Origin: an uncultured Schlesneria sp.
GTDB lineage: Bacteria > Planctomycetota > Planctomycetia > Planctomycetales > Planctomycetaceae
DNA: 37,629 bases
Assembly: GCA_903911795.1 (NCBI GenBank)
Contig: CAIWEX010000423.1
Coordinates: 1-37,629 of the forward strand
Reading direction: 5' to 3'
The position numbers were made by a program, and so were the translations under genes. The notes beneath the pieces were generated by a model. The model had not been told where the DNA came from. It did not search any database and worked only from the letters and a program-made list of their open reading frames with translations. Positions 1 through 8,755 of the stretch are shown here, in pieces (the stretch's first letter is position 1; each line of letters starts with the position of its first letter).

Positions 1-345
1 CCTGTTCATCCCAAGGTCTTTGTTGTATACGAACACGTGCACGTCTTCGTCAGGATTGCCATCATTGCATTGCCTGAATGTCTTCAAGACCCGATCACGA
101 AACCCATCATCGCATTTCGTTATGGACAACCCTGGAAACCCGATACTCTCTTCAAATCTCTCTTCAACAGACGGCGGCGACATGTACCCGATGGTGCACG
201 TTTCCTCCGTGAACTGTGGATGCCTGTCAATTCTTTTCGAAGAGAGCGTCGTGTGAAAGAAGGCATCACCAGGCATGAAATACACGAACCCAGAACTCAC
301 GTTTACGAGAAGGACAAATGCAAACACTTGCATGATGGAACGCAT
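1..345 (-). CDS. Secreted protein of unknown function (3' part beyond window edge)
   Basis: The reading frame is open from an ATG at 345 to the window edge, giving the first 115 residues. The start is preceded by an AGG about 6 bases upstream. The N-terminus (MRSIMQVFAFVLLVNVSSG) looks like a short signal peptide, followed by a polar region with scattered cysteines (about residues 49, 78 and 93). The codon use and the smooth protein-like translation, with no stop over 345 bases, support a real gene. It is the last visible gene of the minus-strand run that starts at 4707, 53 bases after the zinc-ribbon gene. I do not recognise the family. The C-terminal part is missing, so nothing can be said about function. 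Confidence 0.6.
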   Translation of the reverse strand, partial: MRSIMQVFAFVLLVNVSSGFVYFMPGDAFFHTTLSSKRIDRHPQFTEETCTIGYMSPPSVEERFEESIGFPGLSITKCDDGFRDRVLKTFRQCNDGNPDEDVHVFVYNKDLGMNR

Positions 346-398
346 TGGTAACCTCGCTGTTGTTGCATGTAGCGATCGTCCCGCCAAACAAGTTGCGG

Positions 399-875
399 TC
401 AGATCTGGTTGGCTTCGGGGAATTCAGAATTCAGCCGACGTTCTTCAAGAAATTGAAATACGACGGGAACGGTATGGAACACCAAAAGCGTCGCGATAAA
501 TATCACAACTGCCGATGCAAGGATCTCGTACGTCGATCGCGCCCCGATGAAGAAGCGACAGATACTTGCAACCATCAACAGTAACCCACCGCCAATTCCA
601 CAAACAATTCCTTTTGTCATTTGCAGTTGCACGCGAATCGTTGCTCGGCATCTCTCGCGAGTCAGACTCGAATCAGGAACACCGTGATCACGCAGCAGAG
701 TCTCGACCAGTTTCGGATCACCCATTCCACCGCAATGACACGCTGCCTCGCTTACGTTGAGTTTTCGACCGCAAAGTGGGCAGCGCTGACATTGTGGACA
801 CGGCTGGTCGTTCAATTCGCGCACGGCACATTCGCAGCATGGACACCAAATGTGAACTGACGAACATGCGGACAT
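399..875 (-). CDS. Zinc-ribbon membrane protein of unknown function
   Basis: This is a 158-residue protein. The N-terminal 50 residues hold many CxxC pairs (CPCC, CPQC, CPLC, and CHC), consistent with one or two zinc ribbons. A linker of about 40 residues follows, then two hydrophobic segments (about residues 85-105 and 115-140), so the protein probably sits in the membrane with the zinc domain in the cytoplasm. The start at 875 is preferred over an in-frame ATG at 911 because a GGAG lies 9 bases upstream. The gene is followed after 53 bases by another minus-strand gene. Family and role are unknown. Confidence 0.65.
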   Translation of the reverse strand: MSACSSVHIWCPCCECAVRELNDQPCPQCQRCPLCGRKLNVSEAACHCGGMGDPKLVETLLRDHGVPDSSLTRERCRATIRVQLQMTKGIVCGIGGGLLLMVASICRFFIGARSTYEILASAVVIFIATLLVFHTVPVVFQFLEERRLNSEFPEANQI

Positions 876-1140
876 CGTAATTGACTCCAAGCGGATTCCC
901 CATGTCAGCATCTGCCCAAGCCATCAAATGTCAAGGACATTGCCACAGTCGTCTATTGTTTATGGAATCCGCATCGGCACGGGCGATCCAAGGCTATCGC
1001 CCGTGGCACCCCAAAACATGGTCGCGTGACGTTGATTCGTTTCGGTGGATTCTCCTCATCGACACTGCCAACCAGCCGTTCGTACAACCTTAGACATATG
1101 TGTCACATCAAGCAGCCCACGTCCGGCCACCCGCTGCCGA
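876..1140. other. Intergenic stretch with two palindromes
   Basis: No gene is visible. The right part (about 1050-1155, overlapping the stop codon of the SUKH gene) is an imperfect inverted repeat. On the minus strand it starts with GCGAACTGATCGGCAG and ends near GGCTGGTTGGCAGTGTC, loosely like the attC-like palindromes at 9331-12836. The left part contains the hairpin repeat at 978-1005, listed separately. Confidence 0.4.
978..1005 (-). repeat. Hairpin repeat, conserved-loop family, copy 1
   Basis: On the minus strand the arms CACGGGCGAT and ATCGCCCGTG (10 bp, perfect) flank the loop AGCCTTGG. A GGGGTGC tag precedes the hairpin. The loop equals that of the copy at 37574-37601, while the stem differs but remains fully paired. 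Confidence 0.65.
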
Positions 1141-1563
1141 TCAGTTCGCGGCATGGTTAAGTCGCGTTCTTTTGAGATCCCCGAAATCATCTGCAACCGG
1201 TTCGATCTTCGAAGTCTCATGATCCCACCAGTATATGGTATGTTCGAGGACTGTCGAGTCGTCTTCCATGGGCTTCATTACCAGCAGATCTCCACCGCCG
1301 TTGTGGCCGATGACAACAAGGTCCGTTTGAAAGTGGCCCCAATTTCGCATGGATCTCGTTTCACGACAAATGCTGCTGCATGTCCTCTGGAGCCGCTTCC
1401 GGCTCGTGCCATCGAGGAATGAATAAAGAAAAAAGAGCTCATTTCCGGCTCGAACTGTTCCTCCATTCATTTTGGCCATCGACGTGACAAACGAAGCAGG
1501 GAAACGAACTCCGAGTTTCGCCTCTGTCTCTGCGATCCATTTGCCGTCAACGGGGAAGGGCAT
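1141..1563 (-). CDS. SMI1/KNR4 (SUKH) family protein
   Basis: The 140 residues match the SUKH fold. The N-terminal part is KWIAETEAKLGVRFPASFV followed by a conserved NGG, the central part is KRLQRT..ICRET, and the second half has the NGGGDLLVMKP block followed by YWWDHET and PVADDF. SUKH proteins act mostly as immunity proteins against contact-dependent or polymorphic toxins, and also occur alone or in banks of immunity genes. No toxin gene is adjacent. The gene lies between the methyltransferase and zinc-ribbon genes on the same strand. The start at 1563 has only a weak ribosome site, and a downstream start is possible. The family call is fairly secure; an immunity role is inference. Confidence 0.8.
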   Translation of the reverse strand: MPFPVDGKWIAETEAKLGVRFPASFVTSMAKMNGGTVRAGNELFFLYSFLDGTSRKRLQRTCSSICRETRSMRNWGHFQTDLVVIGHNGGGDLLVMKPMEDDSTVLEHTIYWWDHETSKIEPVADDFGDLKRTRLNHAAN

Positions 1564-1652
1564 CTACTTACCGCACTCAGCAATTGAACAATGACGATCT
1601 CTCCGCGATTGATGGGGACTTCCGGTCCGCACGCGAAACAATGTCGCCACGG

Positions 1653-2405
1653 TCATTCTTTATGACCCACGCACGAAACCCAGCACTGCGCAAACATGCC
1701 GGCTTCACTCTGACTCCATTGCCTGAGCGTTGTGGCATGTCGCGGTTCATTCTTTCTTTCGAGCTGAAGAGCGAGGTATTCGCCAATCATGGGCAGGAAT
1801 CCGTAGCATTCGTATCTGGCAGACGTCTGAATGCGCTGAAAACCGCATTCCTGCAAATACCCCCCGAGCTTACGCCCCACGTGAATATCACCGCCGTTTT
1901 TCGCCTGAAGGGATGTATACGCTTCGATTGCCTCGCTCAATTCTGTCGATGGCGGTGCCAGCACGAATCCGCCCCAGTCAGGACTGCAGACTCCGATGAC
2001 GCCATCGGGCTTCAGAACCCGGTACATCTCGCTCACGGCCCGCAGAGGATCGGCCAGATGCTCCATGAGGGCATGGCTGAATACTCGATCAAAGCTGTGG
2101 TCAGCAAACGGCAGCGAATAGCAGTCGGCCGTTTGAAAACTCACGTTTTTCACGCGACGGTTTACGGCACTCGCCATTGCACGTTCGATCTGGCTGAGGC
2201 CGAAGTCCACTCCCGTCGTCTGCCCCGGAGCCACGAGTTCGGCGATCCCCAGTGTGATGGAACCCGGCCCACAACCGCAATCCAGTACCGAGAGACCTGG
2301 CGTCAGATGTGGGAGGAAGAACTGGCCATGCGATTGAATCGAACGCGCGGACATAAAATCGGTCGCATTCTGCGTGTGGCCGGGCGTGTATGTCTCGGTA
2401 CTCAT
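1653..2405 (-). CDS. Class I SAM-dependent methyltransferase
   Basis: This 250-residue protein has the type 11 methyltransferase layout. Motif I is VLDCGCGPGSITLGIAE (about residues 39-55), an acidic residue at the end of strand 2 sits in TGVDFG, motif II is in QTADCYSLPFADHSFDRVFSH, and the MEHLADP and YRVLKPDGVIGV blocks follow. It should transfer a methyl group from SAM to an unknown small molecule or quinone-like substrate in the cytoplasm. The start at 2405 is chosen because AGGAG lies 5 bases upstream; an in-frame start at 2441 has no such support. It sits in the minus-strand run, 58 bases after the HEAT-like gene. Substrate cannot be assigned. Confidence 0.85.
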   Translation of the reverse strand: MSTETYTPGHTQNATDFMSARSIQSHGQFFLPHLTPGLSVLDCGCGPGSITLGIAELVAPGQTTGVDFGLSQIERAMASAVNRRVKNVSFQTADCYSLPFADHSFDRVFSHALMEHLADPLRAVSEMYRVLKPDGVIGVCSPDWGGFVLAPPSTELSEAIEAYTSLQAKNGGDIHVGRKLGGYLQECGFQRIQTSARYECYGFLPMIGEYLALQLERKNEPRHATTLRQWSQSEAGMFAQCWVSCVGHKE

Positions 2406-2463
2406 CTCAACTCCTGACTGACTGCACCTCAGCTTTAACACTCAACGACCGCGAACTCGTGCG

Positions 2464-2988
2464 TCACCCCGCCCTTGCCGGCAGTTGTGTACCTTGCATG
2501 ACACAGATGATTTCACAGATCGTCGTTGTTGCGAGTTCTCGGACGGCATCGTCTTCTTTTTCATCATGAGCAATCTTCAAGAGCTTTGCCACGACTTCTT
2601 TTTTCGGAAAGCCTTTAGAGGTGGCAGTTTGCCCCAAAACGTTCATCGCAGCCATTCGGACTGCGACATTTTTATGATCCAATTCTCGAATGAGCTCGAC
2701 GGCGGCATCTGGAGCCAGTGCATTGAGAGCATAGTGCTCAATTGGGTATTCTTGGTCGCCCTTTTTGACAGCCAACTCCAGCAGCCATTGCACCAATGTG
2801 GGATTTTCATCGAGCAATTGTCGTGCTTCTGATGCATACGGACTTGCGCGATTTACCTCCTGTTTCGCGACGCGGGCTGGAATTGCGTCTTCGTTCGGAA
2901 TGGGCAGTTTGTCGTCAGAGCCGAACACGGCAAAGACACAGATAGCGGCTACGCCAAACACTGGGACCAGATATCGTATGGTCTTCAT
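2464..2988 (-). CDS. Small exported HEAT-repeat-like protein
   Basis: This 174-residue protein begins MKTIRYLVPVFGVAAICVFAVFG, a signal peptide or membrane anchor. The mature part is helical. A segment around residues 90-150 (ALNALAPDAAVELIREL, NVAVRMAAMNVLGQ, VAKLLKIAHDE, DAVRELATTTICEI) reads as two or three HEAT-like repeats. Such domains usually mediate protein contacts. The start at 2988 has GGAAAGGA upstream, whereas the in-frame start at 3060 would put the hydrophobic segment inside the protein. Specific partners and function are unknown. Confidence 0.7.
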   Translation of the reverse strand: MKTIRYLVPVFGVAAICVFAVFGSDDKLPIPNEDAIPARVAKQEVNRASPYASEARQLLDENPTLVQWLLELAVKKGDQEYPIEHYALNALAPDAAVELIRELDHKNVAVRMAAMNVLGQTATSKGFPKKEVVAKLLKIAHDEKEDDAVRELATTTICEIICVMQGTQLPARAG

Positions 2989-3096
2989 GCAAGAGTCCTT
3001 TCCAAAGAGAAACCGTAATGGACGATCAGCCGCACTCAACTCAATCATACAAAGAGCCATTCGCGACTCCAGATCAAGTTGATTACGCAGATTGCC

Positions 3097-3636
3097 TCAT
3101 GATGTTGCAGCCAATCTCGCTTGATATAAAGCGTAGTCCTCGTCATCAAAGCAACAGAACGAGATCGTCTTTGGCAAACTGTGCCCAGCGATCCATTCAG
3201 AGACCGTAGAGACAGCAATTTCGCACGCTTCGTCTTTTGGAAAGGCATAACTTCCGGTTGCAATGAAGGGAAACGCGATGGTTTCGACTCCATTTTCTGC
3301 GGCTAGTCGCAACGATTCCCGATAGCACTTCGCCAAAGTCTCACGTTCGTCGTAGCCGCCTCCGTCCCACACAGGCCCGACGGTATGGATGATCCGGCCT
3401 GCTGGCAGCAGATAGCCATGCGTAATCCGAGCTTCACCTTCGGGGCAAATACCAATCGAGCGACATTCCTCAAACAAGCCTGGACCAGCCGCTCGATGAA
3501 CCGCACCGTCCACACCACCTCCGCCACAAAGTGATTCATTGGCCGCAGTCACGATTGCATCAACGGCGAGCTTCGTGATGTCACCTTGCAAAAGTTTCAT
3601 TCGAGATTGTTCGACTTGGGGTCCACGCGATGACAT
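3097..3636 (-). CDS. Macro-domain ADP-ribose-binding protein (O-acetyl-ADP-ribose deacetylase-like)
   Basis: This protein of about 179 residues is almost entirely one macro domain. It has QGDITKLAVDAIVTAAN (substrate Asn/Asp pocket), the CGGGGVDGAVHRAAGP loop, GEARIT, and the second phosphate loop FPFIATGSYAFP. Bacterial members of the MacroD/YmdB type hydrolyse O-acetyl-ADP-ribose or remove ADP-ribose from proteins. The start at 3636 is a compromise: it has only a weak GAG upstream, and the domain itself starts at Met 3600. The neighbours are an ankyrin protein and a HEAT-like protein on the same strand. Family certain; exact substrate not known. Confidence 0.9.
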   Translation of the reverse strand: MSSRGPQVEQSRMKLLQGDITKLAVDAIVTAANESLCGGGGVDGAVHRAAGPGLFEECRSIGICPEGEARITHGYLLPAGRIIHTVGPVWDGGGYDERETLAKCYRESLRLAAENGVETIAFPFIATGSYAFPKDEACEIAVSTVSEWIAGHSLPKTISFCCFDDEDYALYQARLAATS

Positions 3637-3780
3637 GGTTTTCTCACAGTAATTTTCGTTCAGGGCAACTTGCTCGCGAATTGCGCCGGGTTTGCAATCA
3701 GCACTGCAATACATTGAGCCGCCTTTGCCGACCGGTCAAGCATCCAGCAGGAAAGCAGCTCCGCGGCTACGTGACAGCAT

Positions 3781-4707
3781 TCATCGCGCACCCGCGCTGA
3801 TTAACAGATTGACAACCGACTTACGATTGCGATTTCGTGCGTGTTGCAGCGGCGTACGTCCTTGATGTGCCTTCGAATGGATGTCCCAACCCTTTTCAAT
3901 CAACAATTCCACGATTCGTAATTGTCCTTCCCAGGCAGCAACGCCGAGTGCTTCAGGCTGGAGCACAGGGTCGGCCCCATGCTTCAATAAATGAATGGAC
4001 ACGTCGCTACGTCCACGAGATATCGAACACGCCAAAGGGCCATGTCCGACGCGGTCACGCTGATTCACGTCTGCACGTGCACGAATCAATTGACGAACGA
4101 TATCGATCCGTCCGTGAAAAGCAGCGATGTGCAGCGCAGTCGATCCCATCTTGTTCGCGATTGTCGCGTCAGCTCCATGCTTCAGGAGAGCACGACAAAT
4201 TCGCAGATCGATCGCAGCGGTCGCAGCCTCACGAAGGACAAATTCGCCATCCGCCATCACAAAATTCGGATCGGCCCCCGATTTGAGTAACAGATTCACC
4301 ACACCAGGCGAATTCCCTCGAACGGCATACAGCAGCGAAGGCTGCCGATATTCGTTCGTTTCATTGAGATTCGCACCAAGCGTGATCAACAGGCGGGCGG
4401 TGGACAAGGAGCCTCTCTCAGCCGCCAGCATGAGTGGCGTCTCACCTGCCGGACGATTCTTCCGTTTCGGCAAGCGAATATTCACGCTGGCAGCAGCCTG
4501 AAGTTGAACACGAAGCGATTGTGCGTCGTTGGCAAGAACGGCTTGCGCAATCAGATCCAATTGAGTTCGGGACACAACGAAGATGCCAATAAGTTTGTTG
4601 ATCGTAGCGATTACAACAGTTGCCACAACGGTGGTAACGATTGGCGGATTGTAAGGAAAACTCTGCAGCCGAACAAAGTTTTGATTGCGCAATCTCGAAG
4701 AGGCCAA
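3781..4707 (-). CDS. Ankyrin-repeat protein with N-terminal membrane segment
   Basis: There are 308 residues. A hydrophobic stretch near residues 22-46 (VTTVVATVVIATINKLIGIF) suggests a membrane anchor. From about residue 55 to the end come about seven ankyrin repeats, with clear units such as GETPLMLAAERGSLSTARLL, GSTALHIAAFHGRIDIVRQL and GRTPLQHARNRNRKSVVNLL. The predicted start is a TTG with GGA upstream. No ATG exists in this frame before the repeats, so the true N-terminus is uncertain. Ankyrin proteins bind other proteins, and in bacterial gene banks they often serve as immunity proteins. It is the first gene of the leftmost minus-strand run and is divergent from the histidine kinase gene. 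Confidence 0.8.
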   Translation of the reverse strand: MASSRLRNQNFVRLQSFPYNPPIVTTVVATVVIATINKLIGIFVVSRTQLDLIAQAVLANDAQSLRVQLQAAASVNIRLPKRKNRPAGETPLMLAAERGSLSTARLLITLGANLNETNEYRQPSLLYAVRGNSPGVVNLLLKSGADPNFVMADGEFVLREAATAAIDLRICRALLKHGADATIANKMGSTALHIAAFHGRIDIVRQLIRARADVNQRDRVGHGPLACSISRGRSDVSIHLLKHGADPVLQPEALGVAAWEGQLRIVELLIEKGWDIHSKAHQGRTPLQHARNRNRKSVVNLLISAGAR

Positions 4708-4898
4708 GATTTTTCCATATTTCCATGGCTGACACGGTGCCGATCATTGTTGATTGCGAGTTCCTCAGCAGCAAGGTTTTGCCATTGATCAAATCGCAAG
4801 GAATCCGGCCGAGGTGCAATGTCGGATGATCTTTGTGCTCAGCGGCCAATCAACATCGGTAATACACGCGTCTGCATACAATTTCTGGATAAGTCCTG

Positions 4899-7763
4899 AT
4901 GTCCAATGACTCCTCCACATCGAGCCAGGTTCTGTCACCGGATTCAGAATCGTTCATCTCGTCAGCGCTGAGGGCGAAGATCGACGCAAGTAAAATGCCC
5001 ATCTGGTACGCGGATGGTTCTGGCGTGCCCCGCTATTGGAATCGAGCATGGCGTGAAATGACGGGCGAAAGTCATGTGATCGATTTTACATCGTCGGTCG
5101 TTCATTCGAGCGACTTGCTTAACCTGCAGGAAAATCTTCGGCAGTTCGCAAAGTCGCACCTGCCATTTCATTTGCAGGTCCGGGTTCGACGAGCAGACAG
5201 TGTTTACCGAAAGTTGTCAGTCGCCGCCGTTCCTCAGTTCTCGGTGGACAGTTCTGTGACGGGGTTGATCGCGGTGTGCGCGGATATTTCGGACAGTTGC
5301 AGCAGTCAGGAAACATTTGATTCCGTTAACTTCCTGCGACGGGCAGCTCAAATCGCTAAGATCGGCGGTTGGGAACTCGACTTAGAGACAATGCAGCCAG
5401 CATGGTCTAAAGAGGTCTACGCGATACATGAAGTCGAACCTGGCCGAACTCCCACACTGACTGAGGCCATCAACTTTTATCACCCCAATTCGAGGCCTGT
5501 TATCGCATCTGCCGTAGAACAAGCCATCAAGAACGGGACACCGTACGATCTGGAGTTGCAGTTCATAACGGCTCGGGGACGTCACTTGTGGGTTCGAGCG
5601 ATGGGGGAGGCCGATCGCGAGGATGGCAAGACGACACGATTGTTTGGAACGTTTCAGGATATCACGGATCGAAAGCTGGCTGAACTTACACTCCGTGACA
5701 GGGAAAACCAGTCGAATCTGATATTTGAACATCTGAACGAGTTCATCTTCATGGTGACACCTGATGGGGAGTTAAAATATCTCTCCCCCAACTCAGGACG
5801 CGAGATGGGATACACTCCCGAGGAACTGGTCGGTGAGATGTTTGCACCGCTGGTACACCCCGAGGATGTTCAGGGGTGTTTCGAGCATATGCTGCAATTG
5901 TTGGAGCATGGAACCTCGCGGGAATTGGAATGTCGTATCCTTCAGAAGGACGGCATCTATCGCTGGTTTGCCTCCACAGGAACGAAATTACCGCCAGACG
6001 CTGATGGAAACATCCTGTTACAGGGTTGCACAAGGGATATCACTGATCGCAAACAGATGCAGGAATCGTTGCGATCCAGCGAAGAGATCTTCAGTATCGT
6101 CACGAATGCGATTGATGACATTATCGGCGTTTCGACGACAGATCGACAGATCAGCTACGTCAGCCCGTCGTTCTATCGAATCACGGGTTATCGCCCTGAA
6201 GAAATCGCCCAATCAGATTTTTCAACACGAGTCCATCCAGAGGATCTGTCACGAGTTGAAGATGCCCGCCGACGAAATTTGAATGGCGAACAGACCTCGA
6301 TCGAATGGCGATGCCGACACCGCGACGGTCATTATCTATGGCTGGAGACGCGAGCGAATCCAGTCATTGATGCGGATGGACGCGTAACCAGGATTGTTGC
6401 CTGTTCGCGTGACGTGACGGAGCGGAAGCGAATTGAAGCAGAGATCCGCCAGTATGCGAAGGAAATCGAGGAATCGCGCAACAGAGTCGCACGGCAGGCC
6501 GAAGAACTTCGCCAGGCCAATGAACTCGTCCACCAGGCGAGTCGTTCAAAAAGCGAATTCCTGGCAAACATGAGCCACGAAATTCGAACGCCGATGACCG
6601 CGATTCTGGGCTATACCGACTTGTTGTTGACGGAGCTGAATTGGAACACAACCGACCGAAGTGAAGCACTGCACGCAATTCGACGTAATGGCGAGCATCT
6701 GCTGACGATTATCAACGACATTCTCGACCTGTCGAAGATCGAAGCCGGACGAATCACGTTAGAAACCATCTCGTGCGATCTTCGATTGCTTGTGCAGGAA
6801 GTGGCGGCATCGTTTCAGATTCGCGCCGTGGAAAAGTCGCTGCAAATGTCTGTCGAGTTTGATGAGGAGGTTCCCCAATACGTTGGGACAGATCCAACTC
6901 GCCTGCGTCAAGTCCTGATAAATCTGATCGGCAACGCCATCAAGTTTACGGAAACGGGAGCAGTTTACATTCGTGTGTACGCTGAAGGCCCTGAGACTCC
7001 TCATCGCAAACTTCGTTTTGAAGTCATCGATACAGGAATTGGGATTGATTCCGGCCGACTGGAAGACCTGTTTCTTCCCTTCACACAACTGGATGCGTGC
7101 ACAACGCGAAAATTCGGTGGAACGGGCCTGGGGCTGACGATCAGCCGACGACTTGCGGAAATTCTCGGCGGGGGCTTGAGTGCCACGAGTGAACGCGGCC
7201 TGGGGAGCACGTTTGTGGCGACAATTCGCTACGAATCCATCACAGTCTCCAGCGACGTCAACAGACAGTCAGCATCCGAACTCCATAATTCAGTGCTGGT
7301 GCCCCAACGCCAGCCTGTCTTGTCGAGGTTAGATGGCTGTCGAATTCTGCTGGCCGAGGATGGAGTTGACAACCAGCGCCTGATCGCATTTCTGTTGCAG
7401 CGTGCCGGAGCGTCCATTGTGATTGCAGACAATGGAAAGCGGGCTCTGGAACTGCTGCAGTCCTCAACAGACCAAGGCCAACAGATTGACCTGATTCTGA
7501 TGGACATGCAGATGCCAGAACTGGATGGCTATTCAGCAACCCGTTGTCTGCGTCAGCAGGGAGATGTCCGCCCAATCATTGCACTTACTGCAAACGCCAT
7601 GATTGAAGACCGGCAGATTTGTCTGGATGCAGGTTGCAGTGACTACATCAGCAAACCGATCGACCGTGCAATTCTGCTCGATGTCTTGAGTCGCTGGTAC
7701 AAAGCGGGTTGTTCGAACGATTCATCGAAATCCATAATGGGGCGGCAGTCCGTTTTGAACTAG
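4899..7763 (+). CDS. Hybrid sensor histidine kinase with four PAS domains and a receiver domain
   Basis: This 954-residue protein has no convincing membrane segment and is probably cytoplasmic. It has four PAS/PAC units (about residues 28-130, 145-262, 268-388 and 393-512), the last three each closing with DITDRK/DVTERK-type PAC ends. A coiled coil follows (about 512-550), then a HisKA domain with the phospho-accepting His560 in MSHEIRTPM. An HATPase_c domain carries N (LINLIGNAIKF), G1 (DTGIGI) and G2 (GGTGLGL) boxes. A C-terminal receiver domain has Asp869 in LILMDMQMPELDG and the conserved Lys in SKPID. All catalytic residues are present. Hybrid kinases of this kind pass phosphate onward through a histidine phosphotransfer protein, and none is nearby. 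It interrupts two runs of minus-strand accessory genes. The signal and output are unknown. Confidence 0.93.
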   Translation: MSNDSSTSSQVLSPDSESFISSALRAKIDASKMPIWYADGSGVPRYWNRAWREMTGESHVIDFTSSVVHSSDLLNLQENLRQFAKSHLPFHLQVRVRRADSVYRKLSVAAVPQFSVDSSVTGLIAVCADISDSCSSQETFDSVNFLRRAAQIAKIGGWELDLETMQPAWSKEVYAIHEVEPGRTPTLTEAINFYHPNSRPVIASAVEQAIKNGTPYDLELQFITARGRHLWVRAMGEADREDGKTTRLFGTFQDITDRKLAELTLRDRENQSNLIFEHLNEFIFMVTPDGELKYLSPNSGREMGYTPEELVGEMFAPLVHPEDVQGCFEHMLQLLEHGTSRELECRILQKDGIYRWFASTGTKLPPDADGNILLQGCTRDITDRKQMQESLRSSEEIFSIVTNAIDDIIGVSTTDRQISYVSPSFYRITGYRPEEIAQSDFSTRVHPEDLSRVEDARRRNLNGEQTSIEWRCRHRDGHYLWLETRANPVIDADGRVTRIVACSRDVTERKRIEAEIRQYAKEIEESRNRVARQAEELRQANELVHQASRSKSEFLANMSHEIRTPMTAILGYTDLLLTELNWNTTDRSEALHAIRRNGEHLLTIINDILDLSKIEAGRITLETISCDLRLLVQEVAASFQIRAVEKSLQMSVEFDEEVPQYVGTDPTRLRQVLINLIGNAIKFTETGAVYIRVYAEGPETPHRKLRFEVIDTGIGIDSGRLEDLFLPFTQLDACTTRKFGGTGLGLTISRRLAEILGGGLSATSERGLGSTFVATIRYESITVSSDVNRQSASELHNSVLVPQRQPVLSRLDGCRILLAEDGVDNQRLIAFLLQRAGASIVIADNGKRALELLQSSTDQGQQIDLILMDMQMPELDGYSATRCLRQQGDVRPIIALTANAMIEDRQICLDAGCSDYISKPIDRAILLDVLSRWYKAGCSNDSSKSIMGRQSVLN

Positions 7764-7826
7764 CCGATCAGTCATTCCGCTTTGATACGGCCAGCAAATC
7801 GCAGATCGATTCGAACCATAATTGGT

Positions 7827-7921
7827 TCCATACGGCCACAATCAGGTTGTCACGAAAAACGCCCCGCAACCCATTGCGGCGATGCTCATGATGGTCAACA
7901 AAGCGGTGATTAGACGGACGT
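7827..7921 (-). pseudogene. Frameshifted remnant of a duplicate of the 8756-9316 gene
   Basis: About 95 bases match 9208-9301, the start region of the neighbouring gene. The first 21 bases are identical and the rest is about 85-90 percent identical by eye. Read on the minus strand it begins like the intact gene (VRLITALLTIMSIAAMGC), but a one-base deletion after the GC codon shifts the frame and gives a stop about seven codons later. No further homology to the rest of the intact gene is seen on either side. It is the broken end of a second copy of the gene. Confidence 0.75.
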
Positions 7922-7981
7922 GATCAGTGGTGCAGCGTCCCGCCCAACAGACACCAGCTTCCACCAGTCGGATTCAGACGG

Positions 7982-8185
7982 TCACTCGCCGTTGAACGTT
8001 TCCATGTCCGCAGCACTAACGGTCGCGGCAAATACTGAATTGCCAGTTCGCCCGGTGAGCGTGCTGCTGTTCCATCCCTGCTCGATTACCGCTACCTCGT
8101 CACCGACCGGGCAGTACAGGTGCTTGCCGTGTTCGGCCCAGTCGTGCGGCGTCCCGTCGCGCCATACGGTGCATCGCCTGGTCAT
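7982..8185 (-). CDS. Small protein of unknown function, coupled to the upstream gene
   Basis: This 67-residue protein has no membrane segment. It begins MTRRCTVWRDGTPHDWAEHG and contains a CPVGDEVAVIEQGW stretch. Its ATG overlaps the TGA of the 8182-8718 gene in an ATGA junction, which indicates translational coupling and supports it as a real gene despite its size. Family and role are not recognised. It may form a two-gene unit with the upstream 178-residue protein. Confidence 0.55.
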   Translation of the reverse strand: MTRRCTVWRDGTPHDWAEHGKHLYCPVGDEVAVIEQGWNSSTLTGRTGNSVFAATVSAADMETFNGE

Positions 8186-8718
8186 GCGTCTTTACCATAG
8201 AAACAGGCGACAATACGTTCTGCTTCATTGCGATTCATTGACTGCGGTTTCAATCCGCTCCACACGGAATCTGGACTGACCGTCATGCAGGCTACGATAC
8301 AACGATATACATCACGACGCCGGTCTGCAGATGGTTCGTCAGCGGTAAACTGCCCGTAAACATTTGCAGCATGAGTCCACAGCGCGATTTGACGATCCGG
8401 GTTCGCATCACGGCGGAATCCATCTTCCCATTCGTCAATCGTTAGATCGCGGTGCTCGGCAAATGCGGTCTGGATTTTGCGTAAATAATCGCGGATTTCT
8501 TCGTCGAACGGTTCGTGTTTAATGGGTCCATCTTGAAGTTGGTCGGGCATTACCCAAACCAATCCCTCCATGCCCTGAATCTGAACTTCGATCATCCCCG
8601 GCCTCAACTCGCGACTTGGAATTCTGACGATCGATCCAACATCGAAGTCGTAAAAACGAACCGTGTCCTCCGTTTCGGGTTGAGCGAAGAAACGCTTGAT
8701 CCAATCACGGAATCCCAT
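8182..8718 (-). CDS. Conserved-looking soluble protein of unknown function
   Basis: This 178-residue, acidic, soluble protein starts MGFRDWIKRFFAQPE, with AAGGA upstream. The middle (MIEVQIQGMEGLVWVMPDQL) is beta-rich. The C-terminal half (DEEIRDYLRKIQTAFAEH, DEWEDGFRRDANPDRQIALW, RRRDVYRCIVACM) is helical. The charged W/F-rich helical half resembles proteins found in bacterial immunity-gene neighbourhoods, but no named family can be claimed. It lies 37 bases downstream of the 8756-9316 gene and is coupled by ATGA to the 67-residue gene, so the three probably share a transcript. Confidence 0.65.
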   Translation of the reverse strand: MGFRDWIKRFFAQPETEDTVRFYDFDVGSIVRIPSRELRPGMIEVQIQGMEGLVWVMPDQLQDGPIKHEPFDEEIRDYLRKIQTAFAEHRDLTIDEWEDGFRRDANPDRQIALWTHAANVYGQFTADEPSADRRRDVYRCIVACMTVSPDSVWSGLKPQSMNRNEAERIVACFYGKDA

Positions 8719-8755
8719 GATGTGGTCCTTGTTGTTGAATCCGAATGGTTCAGAG

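Noticed and set aside
1584-2417. Plus-strand 277-codon open frame
   Set aside because: It is opposite the methyltransferase gene, whose motifs are unmistakable; the plus-strand translation has no recognisable features.
4442-4849. Minus-strand frame of 135 codons overlapping the start of the ankyrin gene
   Set aside because: The ankyrin frame continues through most of this span with clear repeats. The alternative frame is unlike a protein (clusters of Cys, His and Arg). A frameshift at the ankyrin start is possible but not shown.
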